From the NCBI GenBank assembly GCA_007570785.1, contig ML661900.1, positions 3,631,126-3,695,125 on the forward strand: a DNA stretch of 64,000 nucleotides, read 5' to 3'. This stretch comes from Antilocapra americana. Its lineage: Eukaryota > Chordata > Mammalia > Artiodactyla > Antilocapridae. Below, in pieces: positions 1-12,650 of the stretch. Under the pieces are notes generated by a model that was given only the letters and a program-made list of their open reading frames with translations, was not told the origin of the DNA and made no database searches. Made by a program: the position numbers and the translations under genes. Each line of letters starts with the position of its first letter. The first letter of the stretch is position 1.

Positions 1-528
1 TCAATAAAAATTAATATCTACTTATTTTTTAATATTTTATAAAACCAGGGAACTTCTTTAACCTGATAAGAGGCATTTATGAAAACTTATAAACTGTTTT
101 TGTAAAAAAAAAAACCTCCAAATTAGAAAATAAACAGAATTTTTAAAAAGTCTTAATTTTATTCAGCATAAAATCCCAAGTCACTGAACTAGTTACTGGC
201 ATAAATCTAAGGTTACTTTGTCCCTCAAATTTTATAGTATAGTTAGAACAGATAAAAACCCTAGCAAAAGTCAATTATATATGCTTTAATTCATTTGTTC
301 TACAATACCAAAAAAGCTAAAAAGCCAACCTGAAATTAAGAATACATCACCTACCTGACCAAATCTCAAAGTGGCACTAAATGGAATTCAGTATTTTGCT
401 TTTTATAATGGCATCAAAGACTATTGCAACAATTTAAAAGAATAAAGAACCAAGGATGTAATTTGCCAAAACCCAACTTCACTATCATGGTCTTTTATGC
501 TTGTAGATACACTCATTTATCTAATTTT
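1..528. other. Intronic sequence, nothing recognised
   Basis: AT-rich SCAPER intron with no exon on the minus strand and no repeat I can name. Confidence 0.5.
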
Positions 529-538
529 AAACTTAAAC

Positions 539-1607
539 CAAGCCTTCAGAATGGGAGAAAATAATAGCCAATGAAGCAAAGGACAAACAATTAATCTCAA
601 AAATATACAAGCATCTCCTGCAGCTCCATTCTAGAAAAATAAACGACCCAATCAAAAAGTGGGCCAAAGAACTTAACAGACATTTCTCCAAAGAAGACAT
701 AAAAATGGCTAACAAACACATGAAAAGATGCTCAACATCACTCATTATCAGAGAAATGCAAATCAAAACCACAGTGAGGTACCACTTTACACCAGTCAGA
801 ATGGCTGCCATCCAAAAGTCTACAAGCAATAAATGCTGGAGAGGATGTGGAGAAAAGGGAACCCTCTTACACTGTTGGTGGGAATGCAAACTAGTACAGC
901 CACTATGGAAAACAGTGTGGAGATTCCTTAAAAAACTGCAAATAGACCTGCCATATGACCCAGCAATCCCACTGCTGGGCATACACACTGAGGAAACCAG
1001 AATTGAAAGAGACACGTGTACCCCAATGTTCATCGCTGCATTGTTTACAATAGCCAGGACATGGCAGCAACCTAGATGCCCATCAACTGACGAATGGATA
1101 AGAAAGCTGTGGTACATATACACAGTGGAATATTACTCAGCATTAAAAAGAAAATTCATTTGAATCAGTTCTACTCAGGTGGACGGAACTGGAGCCTATT
1201 ATCCAGAGTGAAGTAAGCCAGAAGGAAAAACAACAATACAGTATACTAACCCATATATATGGAATTTATAAAGATGGCAGTGAGAACCCTGCACGTGAGA
1301 CAGCAAAAGGAACGCAGATGTATAGAACACACTCGTGGACTCTGTGGATGAGGGCAAGGGTGGGATGATATGGGAGAATGGCATTGAAACATGTTAATTA
1401 CCATATGTGAAATCAATCGCCAGCCCAGGATTGATGCTGGGGGCTGGTGCACCAAGATTTCCCAGGGGGAGGGAATCGGGAGGGAGGAGGGAGGGGGGTT
1501 CTGGAGGGGGAGCATATGTAAACCCATGGCGGTTTCATGTCATTGTATGGCAAAACCAATAAAAAATAAATAAAATTTAAAAAATAAAAAATAAATAAAT
1601 AAAAAAT
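539..1607 (+). mobile_element. L1 insertion, 5'-truncated
   Basis: The element starts in the last part of ORF2 and runs through the 3' UTR to an A/T-rich tail. The frame 705-1163 carries the L1 ORF2 C-terminus ([34 protein letters not shown]). A 10-bp target-site duplication (aaacttaaac, 529-538 and 1608-1617) brackets it, so the insertion is fairly young. It lies antisense to SCAPER. Confidence 0.88.
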
Positions 1608-1896
1608 AAACTTAAACAAAAAGAACAAAAATGTGTCCCGAGCAACATGGACACATCTCTGTTGTTCTATTTCTTCTTTAATTTTTTAAAATGCTTTTCC
1701 TTTTATCAAAGTTACCCAAAACACATAATTAACACAGTCAATAGTTCAAAAGAAAGTAATTTCCTACTGGTCTCCCCACTTCTTTCTCAAATCCAGAGGC
1801 AATGATTTTAGCTCATTAGTTTATCTTTTTTCTTTTATACTAATATACTTTGTGTTGCTATTTCTACATTTTTCAATTTTAGGATTAGCTATTGAC

Positions 1897-2641
1897 TAAA
1901 AAGCCTCTTGATAAAAGTGAAAGAGAAGAGTGAAAAAGCTGGCTTAAAGCTCAACATTAAGAAAACTAAGATCATGGCATCTGGTCCCATCACTTTATGG
2001 GAAATAGATGGGGAAACAGTGGAAACAGTGTCAGACTTTTTGTGGGGGGGGGCTCAAAAATCACTGTAGATGGTGACTGCAGCCATGAAATCAAAAGACA
2101 CTTACTCCTTGGAAGGAAAGTTATGGCCAACCTAGATAGCATATTGAAAAGCAGAGACATTACTTTGCCAACAAAGGTCCATCTAGTTAAGGCTATGATT
2201 TTTCCAGTGGTCATATATGGATGTGAGAGTTGGAAGGTGAAGAAAGCTGAGAGCCAAAGAACTGATGTTTTTGAACTGTGGTGTTGGAGAAGACTCTTGA
2301 AAGTCCCTTGGACTGCAAGGAGATCCACCAGTCCATCCTAAAGGAGATCAGTCCTGGGTGCTCATTGGAAGGACTGATGTTGAAGCTAAAACTCCAATAC
2401 TTTGGCCACCTCATGCGAAGAGCTGACTCATTGGAAAAAACCCTGATGCTTGCAAAGATTGAGGGCAGGAGGATAAGGGGACCACAGAGGATGAGATGGT
2501 TGGATGGCATCACCTACTCGATGGACATGGGTTTGGGTGGACTCCGGGAGTTGGTGATGGACAGGGAGACCTGGTGAGCTGCAGTTTCTAGGGTCGCAAA
2601 GAGTTGGACACGACTGAGCGACTGAACTGAACTGAACTGAT
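1897..2641 (+). mobile_element. BovB (RTE) LINE, 3' part
   Basis: The segment begins at aaaagcctcttgat, within the region after the reverse-transcriptase core, and ends at the BovB terminus with (actga)n. Frames 1997-2341 and 2278-2577 show the RTE C-terminal peptide ([54 protein letters not shown]) broken by frameshifts. It is 5'-truncated and antisense to SCAPER. Confidence 0.9.
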
Positions 2642-5521
2642 TAACTTTTCATTGTGGAACATGAGGATTTAAGCTCTATTCCTGAACCTGGAACTACCAC
2701 CACACTTTGAATTTCATGTTTTCCCCTATACTTCCAAATATAAAGAAAAAAAAGAAGTGCTATTACCTAATTATCTAGGAAGCAGGAATATGAGGTTTTC
2801 TACTTTACTTTCTGATGCTAAAATACTTCATAACTTAAAAAAAATTTTTTTTGAGAGAGAGGACTAAATTACAGGACTGTGAAAATTTCTCTTATAGCTT
2901 TGTGATTTTCCTGATACTGCAGATATGCCTACTCTGCCAAATGCAAGAGAAGCCAAGTTGACAGAATAATTATTACTAAAACGCAGTAACTTTGATCAGA
3001 GATAGACAGGCATTCCTTGCTCCTCTATGAATAACTACTTTGGAACTAAAACATTGGCCACAGAATTTCAGATAAAGAACCTAATTAGGTGTTGATTAAA
3101 ATAACAGCTTTCCCCAAATGCCCTTAGTTGGCATGTGCCATGGGCCAGGATGGAGGCTATGGTAAAGTATCAGAGAAATGAAGGCAGAGACCTCATGGGT
3201 GGCTGATCAGCAAGAGACAAATAAACAGCTCATGCTCCACTAGAGGACCGTCCAAATGCAAAGAAAAGATCAGCAAGTCACTCGTTACCCTTTAGGATTG
3301 GTAGCTGTGAGTACACTAAGTAACCAGGTAAGCTAGGAGCTCATACTGGAAATCAGAAAAGAGAAGAGATTATGTAGTAAGATACCAACTTTTCCTCCTA
3401 ACATGGGGTTACATCAGCCATACTCTTCCTCTGATATGCACAGATGGCACTTTAAGGAGACAAGCAAGAGGATGGGGACTGAGGATTATTATAAGAGAGG
3501 CTGGGTACTAAGTATGGAAACTATTTAAATTACTGGATCAAACTAAGATTTAAACAAATTGATTGTCTACTTAAAAAATTTCTTCCTTGAAACAATGAAG
3601 AAGACTGAATCAGCTATAGCTAGCTATGTATTCCCTGCACATATCAGGTATAATGGGAGTGAATTTACTACCATAAGAATTCTAAAAGTTAGAAGAAATA
3701 GACATATTAACAATCAGCTTATGTATGTGTGAATTATCTACATAAACAACTATAAAAAATTTCCCATCCAATAAAGAGAAAATGAAAACAATGGAAACAG
3801 GTCCTATAAGAAACAGTATACGCTTTTTACATCATTTCTCAAACATAACTGTACTTATTGAGGTATAGGGGGGAAATGAAGGTCCTTTCTAAATGAGTTT
3901 GTAGGTTTTTTAATTTGACTTGATCTGCTGTTGAAGGGCAGAAAAATGCTTTCCTAAATACGATTATAAAAAGAGGTAATCGCAAATACTTGTGCTTTGT
4001 AGAAACACAAGTATTTACTATTATTTCTAAACAGCCATCAATTCTGGGAGATATCAACTATATCTTCCACATCAATCACATGCACATTGGAGCCAAAGAG
4101 ACTTGCTTATATTCCATTAAATATAATGATATCTTTCTATTTTTACTACATAAAATGTTCATTCAATCACCTATCTAGTATAGCTTACTAACCAAAAATA
4201 CTAATTTAGGAATTGTAAAGTCACACTTGATTGTAAACATCCAATAAATTATAATTAAGATCCATCATAAAAGTTCTTTTCATATTTTCCATTAATTATA
4301 TGACAATAAACTATTATTGTCCCTATATGTGAATACATGAGTTGACAAACAAGTGTAATTTATATGCTTTTAAAGCCAAGGAGTCTCACAAAGACAGAAA
4401 TACATAAATTTTAAAAAGTTTTAAAATCTTTTTAATTTTACTCGTTACAGAATTAAATGTACTGTATATAAGTCCTGCTAAAACCACTATCAGCTTCTTC
4501 AGAGAATGTGAAAACAGGACTATAAAAGAAATCAAAGTTTTATTAAAACAAATACTTCACTATTTCTCTAGTATCATGTTAAAAAATTAAATTTTGGAAT
4601 ATATTTAAACTAGTACCAGTTTCTTAATCCTTTAGAAATCACCTTGTTTAAACATCTGGATTCTAAGATGATGAAAGAGAAAAAAATTGAACATATAGTA
4701 GCTTATTTTTTGTGAAGTCTCAGGAAACACAAGAAAAATTTCCTGGTCAAATTACAATAAAAATCCAAAACATTAAGCCTTTTTTGCTGGGCAGCTACCT
4801 ATTATGTTTAACAGGCTTAAAACAAAATGTGTCAGAGATCAAGAGTAAGTTATCTGATATGTCAAGTGCATAAGGTCAAAGGTCCAATTTTATTAGGTCA
4901 GAGGTGGTATAAATAAAATCTTATATGTCAAAGAAGAAGGGTCACAGATAAGGTGTATATAATATAAAGACATCACAGATGACAAGTAATAACTTTAAGT
5001 AGAACAAGTATGTTTACTATAGTTACCCTCACTGATTAAAAATGAAATATGTGTATGAGTAAGTATAAAATGGCCTTTATATATCATGTAACTCATACGC
5101 ACACTTAAGGTTGAGGGAAAAGGGGCTATTATCAAAAATAACTACATGAATGAAATGAAACTTAAAGAAAATTTAATACTTCTAAACTGAAACAGTATAC
5201 AAAATGAATATATCAATCAAACCTCAAACCACAACAGCTAAACATCAAACTATGCTTTAGTAGCTACAAAAGTTATATAATACTATACATTTTTCTTTCA
5301 AAGTAAATGCGTGAATTAAATATCCCTCCCTTCTCTATTTTTCTCAATGAGATAAAAACACATAAAATTAGGATTTCAGTTTAAATAGTAGCAGTGCTGC
5401 ACAAAATCTTAGAATTTTTTTGTAAATTAAATAGAATATTTAGCTTTCTTATTAAGAGAACTTAATTACAAATAATTTTTAAAGTGGAAGATTTTCTTTA
5501 AAGAGACTAATTCTAATTAAT
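2642..5521. other. Intronic sequence without recognised features
   Basis: About 2.9 kb of AT-rich intron. No exon, clear repeat or long frame was seen on either strand; old diverged repeats may be present below my recognition limit. Confidence 0.45.
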
Positions 5522-5802
5522 GGGGCTTCCCTGGTGGCTCAATGTTGAAGAATCCACCTGCCAATGCAGGAGTTATGGATTCAATCCATCCCCCGGGAAG
5601 ATCCCACAAGGCATGGAGCAACTGAGCCTGTGTGCCACGACTAGTGAGCCTGTCTGTGCCCTACAGTCCAGAAGCTGCAGCAAGAGAAGCCACTGCAATG
5701 AGAAGCCCGCACACTGCAATGAAGGGTGGCCCTCGCTCACTGCAACTACAGAAAAGCCCATGCAGCAAAAAAGACCCAACAGAGCCAAAAAAAAAAAAAA
5801 AA
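5522..5802 (+). mobile_element. CHR-type tRNA-derived SINE
   Basis: Starts ggggcttccctggtggctca, passes through the repeated sequence of 'gcaactgagcctgtgtgccacga' type, and ends in a 15-16 A tail. The structure is that of the tRNA-Glu-derived CHR SINEs of cetartiodactyls. Confidence 0.85.
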
Positions 5803-6159
5803 TTAACAGTTTAGGATGTTTTAAAAAGTGGAATACACATTCACATGACTCTAGTTATAAACAGCAAAGTTAAGTAGAGAATGGGGACAACCACATGAAT
5901 GATTCAAGTAAAAAAAAATTCCATGATACTTAAAATACTCAATTTGAGTAAAAGGTAAAAAATTATTTTTGGTAAACTAAATAGATGATTAGTTCCATTT
6001 TTTATTTCACCTTTAGTATTTGGTACTTAAAGCCATTCTGTATGACCTTACAGTTCAATTTATTTCAATAAGTTTTTTCTTAAATGCCTTATGATGCAAC
6101 AAGCATTATGTCAAACAAAGGATATACAGAAATTACAACATTTAAAGACTTCCAATTTC

Positions 6160-6560
6160 AGCCACAGTGAACTGGCTTATACTGGACTAACCTTCCAACT
6201 CCAAAAGTTGCAAAAAATATACAAAAGATCTACTTGAAGGCTTTAAAAACAGCCAACACAGCCAGAGCTTGAGACCACGATCCCTAAAAAGGAGGGAAGC
6301 ACAGGAGGTGAGCTTCACATTCACTCTAGATTTTGCCCTAAGTGTTTATGCCAGTTGTTGGCATGAGACAACAGTGAAAGCTGAAAGTGGTAGTCCTACT
6401 GAGCTGAGGAGACAGAATTTGGTGTAGAGCCGTCAGAACAGCTGGAACTCAAGGGGCAAAAATCCTTAGAAGGAGTGAGTCATATTAACTGTGTGTAATT
6501 TCTCCTCAAACATTGGTCATATCAGAAACTTAGAAAACAGCAGCTCTGTTCCTCCTCCTA
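6160..6560 (+). repeat. Possible old LINE-derived segment
   Basis: Sequence around actggcttatactggactaa and the later tgtgtaatttctcc resembles old L1 5' region, and a similar stretch occurs near 51190-51450. The assignment is tentative. Confidence 0.35.
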
Positions 6561-6588
6561 GGTAAGATTTATTAAGAACCAACCACAA

Positions 6589-6894
6589 GGGACCTCCCTG
6601 GCGGTCCGAAGGTTGAAGAGTCCAACTTCCAAAGCCGGGGACACGACTTCAGTCCCTGGTCTGTTGGGGAACTGCTGGGGACCACGTAGGCCCGTGCCAC
6701 AGCTGCTCAGCCCATGTACCACAGCTAGAGAGCCTGCGCGCTGCAACCACTGGGTCTGCGGGCTCCAGAGCCCACGTGCCACCACGAGGGAGATGCCCGT
6801 GCACATCAGCAAAGGACCCCACGAGCAGATGTGAAGATCCAGCCTGCCACAAGGGAGACCCAGACACAGCCAAATAAATATATTAAAAAAACCC
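6589..6894 (+). mobile_element. CHR-type SINE
   Basis: Begins gggacctccctggcggtccg and ends ccaaataaatatattaaaaaa. It is GC-rich against its surroundings and diverged from the copy at 5522. Open frames on both strands here are repeat shadows. Confidence 0.82.
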
Positions 6895-7224
6895 CACAAA
6901 ATTATTCCTGCTTCCTGACAGTACCCAATCCAGAGCAAAGTCTCATGTCTTTGAATACTCTCCCCTATCCAAATCACCTACGCAAAAACCCAATTCCTAT
7001 AATAAGTCCGTTCCAACACCTTACTGAGAAACTCCACAACTTCCCATAGTGTGCACTTTCTCTTTTTGTAACAAATCAATAAACGCAGTTCTACTCAACT
7101 GTAGATGTGCTCCTGAAGGGCTTTGTCGGGAAGGTACTGACAAAAAGCTAAGAAAGAGAATGATCTATAGCTTAACATAAAAATTAGGGATCAACCTGAG
7201 ACTTAAGGATAAGTTAAAGAAGCC

Positions 7225-7465
7225 CAAGTACAAAAGCTATATACTGTATGATGTCATTTATATGAAGTTCAAGAACAGGTAAGACTATCTGATGGTAGTC
7301 AGAGACTAGCTACCTTTGGGGTGAGGGGGGATGAAGGAGCCTTCCAGGGTTCAAGAAACAATTTATGCGCTGACATGAGTGAAACAAATGTAAAAATTCA
7401 TTGAGTTATATACTTTAAATCTGTGTGTTTTATTAATATATACCATAATTTTAAAAAAAGTTAAA
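7225..7465 (+). repeat. Old L1 3' end
   Basis: Contains the L1 3' UTR hallmarks 'actgtatgatgtcatttatatga', 'acatgagtgaaacaaatgta' and an A-rich end, diverged. Confidence 0.55.
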
Positions 7466-7867
7466 CACATATTTTCACCTACATACAACTACTACCCTCA
7501 CAGAACCATAATAACCTTTCCTGGATATCTTAAGAGATATCTGAAAAACATGAATTTCTCATCTTTGGGTACCTTTAGAAATTTGCTTAGTACATACAGA
7601 ACCAACAAATTAAGCGATTAGTAGTATCATCCATATCTCAATAACAGTCGAATTAAAACATTTATAAAAATATTTGTACAAATCTAAATTCCATGTTAAC
7701 AGTAATTATAGGTAGATAAATAATGTATTTACAAAAATTCCTATGTAACTGCATTGATACAAAATTATCAATTTCCATGATTTTTATATTGTTAGCTATT
7801 TTCTAAGAAACACAGAGTATCACTGAACAACTCTTAAGTTATTAAAATATCAAAATATCATAAATCT

Positions 7868-8115
7868 TTTATTAATCTTTCTTTTTCTTTTATTGGCGTA
7901 TAATTTTTTTGCAATGTTGTGCTAGTTTCTGCTGTACAACAAAGCAAATCAACTGTATGTATACATATATCCCCTCCCTCATGAACCTCTGGCCCATGTG
8001 ACCCCCACCCCACCCCTCTAGGTCATCACAGGGCACCAAGTTGAGCTTCCAGGGTTATATAGTAGGTTCCCACTAAGCTAGCTATTTTACACATGGTAGG
8101 GTATATATCCATAAA
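7868..8115 (-). repeat. L1 3' end, reversed
   Basis: The plus strand reads tttattggcgtataattt...ctgctgtacaacaaagcaaatc...tatatcccctccctc, the reverse complement of an artiodactyl L1 3' UTR. Confidence 0.7.
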
Positions 8116-8214
8116 TCCTTTTATGCAGTGATATTATATAAACAGTATTAAATTCTTATTTCTATGTTTCTTATTAATATATATATACTAAAATAAAGAT
8201 ATTTGTATACTATA

Positions 8215-8432
8215 TTGTTGTTGTTTAGTCGCTAAGTCATGTACAACTCCTTTGTGACCCCATGGACTATATGTAGCCTGCCAGGTTCCTTCTGCCCATG
8301 GGATTTTCCAGGCAAGAATACTGGAAAGAGTTGCCATTTCCGCCCCCAGGGAAGCTTCCCGCCTCAGGTATCAAACACACGTCTCCTGCACTGTCAGGCA
8401 GATTCTTCACCGCTGAGCTACCAGGGAAGCCC
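8215..8432 (-). mobile_element. Bov-tA SINE
   Basis: Reverse complement of the ruminant tRNA-derived SINE. The plus strand starts at the head 'gttgtttagtcgctaagtca' and ends 'gctgagctaccagggaagccc' (the tRNA-like 5' end reversed). It lies 137 nt below exon N, in the same orientation as SCAPER. Confidence 0.88.
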
Positions 8433-8568
8433 ATACTGTATTGTAGTAGTTACTAAATATAGCTTTAGATAATCACAGAGATACATATGAACATGGATGT
8501 CTTCATAACAGAAGAGCATATAGAAGGTACTCAATAAATACATGGAAATGAACCAAAGTAAAGCTTAC

Positions 8569-8676
8569 CACTTCTTCATCTGAAAGTTCACGCCCTTGGA
8601 TGCTGCTATTCTCTCTCACAGCTTGCTGGTGTTTTTTTCCTTTAATGTGACTAAAAAGATACACCTCTGAAGAGAT
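8569..8676 (-). CDS. SCAPER: SCAPER exon N (3'-most in window), second half of the zinc finger
   Basis: The 108-nt exon (36 codons, phase 0 to 0) lies between acceptor gcttttag and donor GAAGTG|gtaagc. It encodes residues 637-672, ISSEVYLFSHIKGKKHQQAV then RENSSIQGRELSDEEV. H646 and H652 complete a CX2CX12HX5H finger of the U1/matrin type, a class known in RNA- and protein-binding factors. The protein continues in exons below position 1; none was found between 1 and 8568. Confidence 0.96.
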
Positions 8677-9240
8677 CTAAAAGCAATGTAATGAACACTT
8701 AATTATATCTTATTTTAAATATTATACATTCTACCTAGTATACTATGTGCAACTTGCAATCGCTCTAGGATTTATATATTAGTCTTAAAAATGTTTTCTT
8801 TAGAATACAATTCTAAGACTCCTCTAGAAGACAGATGATAAAAAAAGGCATGTCATCAAAGCCACCCTTAACAGGATATCATTTCTTCTAAGTATAAAGG
8901 TGCAAGTCTCAGCACTAAAAAATGTTGCTTTACTTTTGTGGTCCTAATATCCCAAAATATTGACCTAGGTATCATTAGGCTGAAATATCATTAGTATCAT
9001 TAGGTAAACATCCATTTGAGCAGCAACTGCATGCTTTGGTCCTTTGCATTGCTACTCCTAAATGCTGATACTGTTTCTGTACTATCTATACTTACTTCGC
9101 ATAAAAATCATTAAAGAAATTCATGGTACTCAGCACATGCCTTGTATGACTTTTAAGACTGGAGAATATATATCCATAGTTTAATAAACTTCAGTAATAA
9201 ATTGTAACATCTCATCACAACACTGATACTGACAACCTAC

Positions 9241-9393
9241 CAGGACATTGCAGAGAGAACACTGCTTCTTTCTTTCATATGGGGTTAATTTGGGGGCATA
9301 ATCGGTATTTGCATGTCGTCCACTGCTTAACTCAGCAGCTTTTTCTTTTCTTTGTTCAATCTGTTCCATGTGTCTTCTAATGCTTTCATCATG
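9241..9393 (-). CDS. SCAPER: SCAPER exon M, end of coiled coil and first half of the zinc finger
   Basis: The 153-nt exon (51 codons, phase 0 to 0) lies between acceptor tttacag and donor GTCCTG|gtaggt. It encodes residues 586-636: HDESIRRHMEQIEQRKEKAA closes the rod, then a linker (YAPKLTPYERKK), then C630-S-L-C633-N-V-L. The two cysteines are the zinc-binding pair of the C2H2 finger completed by exon N. Read-through past the donor gives extra cysteines (GCQYQCC), but that is intron. Confidence 0.96.
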
Positions 9394-9984
9394 CTGTAAA
9401 TGAAATCAAAGTGTAAAAATACAGAAATTTATTCATTACACTGAGAACTTGAAAAAGCAGTATTTCTATTAAACTTTCTAAAATAATAGTATGTCTTAAT
9501 TCAATATTGGAGGCTGATGATAAAAATTTATATAAAACCCTTTATCATCTTCTACATGCATAGCAACATTTTCTAAAGGGTACTCCATGGAGTTACACTG
9601 TGGGTTATTAATAAGCATTTTGCAGAAGAGTTTCTGTGGTCAAGTAACTTTGGAAAATAGTAAGTTAAAGCTACTTATTGGCTCTAGGCTTGTCACTCTG
9701 CTCTGATATAATAAACCTAGCTTATACTGAACAACATTTTACACACCTTTTTGACCACAAACATACATGAGAAGCACTTCATGGAACGTACTACGGGAAA
9801 TGTTGCCCCACTGTAAAGACCAAGCTTACCCTCAGCAGAAAAGGCCCATCATGACACAGGCCTCTACCCACAACATCTCCAACAACTTCCCGGAAAACAA
9901 AAAATAAACATACCCAAAACCACTATTTCAGACTTTTGACTTCGTGCTTGTATCATTTTATATGGCTGGGTGCCATCCCACCCA
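9394..9984. other. Intronic sequence, nothing recognised
   Basis: Intron between exons L and M with no exon or clear repeat in this part. Confidence 0.4.
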
Positions 9985-10265
9985 CCTACCTATTCAACTC
10001 ACCTTTCTTTCAAGATTCAGCTCAGGAATTATCCTCTAAAATTATTTCCCTGACTTCTAAACCCTTCATGTTAGCTTATGTGTTTTCCTCCTCTGTATTT
10101 TCATGACACTCCATGATTACCTTTATCCATATAGAAATATCTGCTTAGCATCTGAATCTCACACTAGATTATGAGTTTCTTGAAACTTAGAACTATGTCT
10201 TACTCATCTCTGTATCCCCATGCCTACCACCAGATTCAATAAGTATTTGCTGCATTAGATTTAAA
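9985..10265 (+). repeat. L2 3' end
   Basis: The run 'attcagctcaggaatta', 'ttccctgacttctaaac', 'tgagtttcttgaaact' and 'caataagtatttgctgcatta' follows the L2 3' consensus in order, well diverged. Confidence 0.6.
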
Positions 10266-10806
10266 TCAGTGATAAAATTCTAGGACAATACAAACAGCAA
10301 TATAGGATCCTCTACTCTATGGAATTTACTACCCTTATGAAACCCAACATGTAAATAATTATGACATAACATAAAATATTCACACTGCTAGAAACTACCA
10401 ATGGCAAAGACTTTCTAGAAAATATCAGCTTATCACCATCTCCCAAGCTATAATTATGCAATTTATAAGCACTGAAATAATATTTTAATTTATTTCTAAA
10501 TTATTAGAGGTCTATAAATATTTAAAGCTTAATAGTACTGTCCTCAAGTCATTAACAAATTACTTAGTAAAACCAAGAAATGCTAAAATTCTTTACATTT
10601 TTTCCCTCAACAGCTTTATCTTATTAAAATAATTTGTTTTTAGATAGTTGAGTCGGAAATGATCACAGATAAACTACATAACTTCAAAAATTAGTAACAC
10701 AAATTAATCCAATTTTTATACAATTAAATAAAAAGAAGAAAATATTAATCTCATGCTACATTAAAAAAGCTCTAAAATTTCAAAGTAAAGTATATAATAT
10801 TCCTAC

Positions 10807-10888
10807 CTTGAGCTGGATTTTTTTCTGTAGCTCTTCCATAGCTTCTTGTTGAGCAGCTGTGAGTGCTGCCAATCGTTCTTCCCTGTCT
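10807..10888 (-). CDS. SCAPER: SCAPER exon L, coiled coil
   Basis: The 82-nt exon lies between acceptor cttacag and donor CTCAAG|gtagga. It completes the split Arg codon from exon K and encodes residues 558-585, DREERLAALTAAQQEAMEEL onwards. A mariner copy begins about 200 nt upstream of its acceptor in transcript sense. Confidence 0.95.
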
Positions 10889-11088
10889 CTGTAAGAAGAG
10901 AGTAGAAATTATAAACTCAGTGCTTACAGTAACAAATTTCATGAGGTTAAAAAAATACAATTAGGACACATAGGTGTATGTATTTTAGAGCTTTTAAAAT
11001 TATTTTTTCAGAGTGCCTACTAAGTCTTGGATATATTATTATACATTAAACATTTGGGAAGCAGCAGACATTGTTAGTTATACAAATA

Positions 11089-12359
11089 TTAGGTTGATGA
11101 AAAAGTAATTGTGGCTTTGGACTGTCAATTTTAAATAATCATAACTAGGCTCAAATATATCTTTATTAATCAAAATATGAACCATTAAAACACATTTTTG
11201 CTAATGAGAAACAAGTTTTTTATTCCTCTAGTGCAAAAATCTGTGCTTTGGGATTCGATGAACTCCTGGAGAGCATTTTCTGCATTCTCTGTTTGTGAAA
11301 ATGTTTACCCTGCAAAAAGTTGTTGAGATGTTTGAAGAAGTGGTAGTCAGTTGATGAGAGGTGAGGGGAATATGGTAGATGAGGCAAAACTTCGTAGCTC
11401 AATTTGTTCCACTTTTGAAGCTTTGGTTGTGCGACGTGCAGTCAGGTGTCGTCATGGAGAAGAATCGGGCCCTTTCTGTTGACCAGTGCCAGCCGCAGGC
11501 ACTGCAGCTTTCAGTCACCTCATCAGTGTGCTGAGCATACTGCTCAGATGTAAACGGTTTCACTGGGATTCAGAAAGCTGTAGTGGATCAGACTGTCAAC
11601 AAACCACCAAATAGTGACCATGACCTTTTGTTGGTGGAAGTTTGGCTTTGGGAAGCGCCCTGGAGCTTCTTCTCAGTCCAACCACTGAGCTGGTTGTTGC
11701 CTATCATTGAATAAAATCCCTTTTCGTTGCACGTCACAATTCGATCAAGAAATGGTTTGCTGCTGTTGTGCAGAATAAGACAAGACGACACTTCAACATT
11801 TTTTTTTTTTTGACTTTTGGTCACCTCATGAGGCACCCACTTATTGAGCTTTTTAACCTTTCCAATTTGATTCAAATGCCAAATGACCATAGAATGGTTA
11901 ATGCTGCATTCTTCCCCAACTTCTCATGTAGTTACAAGAGGGTCAGCTTCACCAATGGCTCTCAGTCGGGCATTGTCAACTTCCAATTGCTGGCCACTAT
12001 ACTCCGCATCTTCGAGGCTCTCATCTACACTGCAAAACTTCTTGAACCACCACTGCACTGCACATTTGTTAAGCAGTTTCTAGGACAAATGTGTTGATGT
12101 TGCAAGTTGTCTCCACTGCTTTACAATCTATTTTGCACTTGAATAAAAAATTGCTTGAATTTACTTTTTGTCTAACATCATTTCTATGGTCTAAAATAAA
12201 TATTAAATAAACAGCAAGTAACAAGTCATCAGCAAAAAACATAAAGTGAGAAATGTGCATTAAAATGATGTATAACATAACCATATTTAAGAATGTACTC
12301 CAATATCAAAGGGCAAAGTTCAACAATGCAAAACTGCATTTACTTTTGCACCAACCTAA
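11089..12359 (-). mobile_element. Mariner (Hsmar1-like) copy, near full length, inactive
   Basis: A 1271-bp element with terminal inverted repeats (ttaggttgatgaaaaagtaa at 11089; acttttgcaccaacctaa at the other end) and TA on both sides. Minus-strand fragments (11220-11402, 11588-11890 and unlisted pieces up to about 12170) follow a mariner transposase in order but with frameshifts and stops. Of the DD34D catalytic residues the first appears as Asn (IVTCNEKG), the second is kept (LLHDD) but followed by a stop, and the third is His (YSPHL). It is therefore dead. It lies 200 nt upstream of exon L in transcript sense, same strand as SCAPER. Confidence 0.92.
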
Positions 12360-12409
12360 TAGGTTTCTGAACCCAGGAATGGGTTTAAACACTAGCTCTA
12401 GAACTGTGA

Positions 12410-12650
12410 AAGTGAAAGTCCCTCAGTCGTGTCTGACTCTTTGCAACCCCATGGACTGTACAGTGGGGTTGGTAAAGAATCCGCCTACAATGCAGGAGAC
12501 CCCAGTTCGATTCCTGGTCGGGAAGATCCGCTGGAGAAGGGATTGGCTACCCACTCCAGTATTCTCGCCTGGAGAATTCCATGGACTATGCAGTCCACAG
12601 GGTTGCAAAGAGTCAGACACGACTTAGAGACTTTCACTTTCACTTCACTG
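12410..12650 (+). mobile_element. Palindromic Bov-tA SINE composite
   Basis: 12406-12464 is the 3' end of Bov-tA in reverse (gaaagtgaaagtccctcagt...). 12465-12648 is Bov-tA forward, lacking about its first 20 nt and ending in the same gactttcactttcactt sequence. One 9-bp duplication (gaactgtga at 12401-12409 and 12651-12659) brackets both arms, so they appear to have inserted as one unit. The arms can pair for about 50 nt. Confidence 0.78.

Noticed and set aside
705..1163. 152-codon plus-strand frame with protein-like composition
   Set aside because: It is the C-terminus of L1 ORF2 within a 5'-truncated insertion bounded by a target duplication, not a gene.
9181..9369. Frame ending in cysteine-rich GCQYQCC, which looks like an extra metal-binding site
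   Set aside because: The extra cysteines lie beyond the GTCCTG|gtaggt donor of exon M and are intronic; the finger is completed in exon N.
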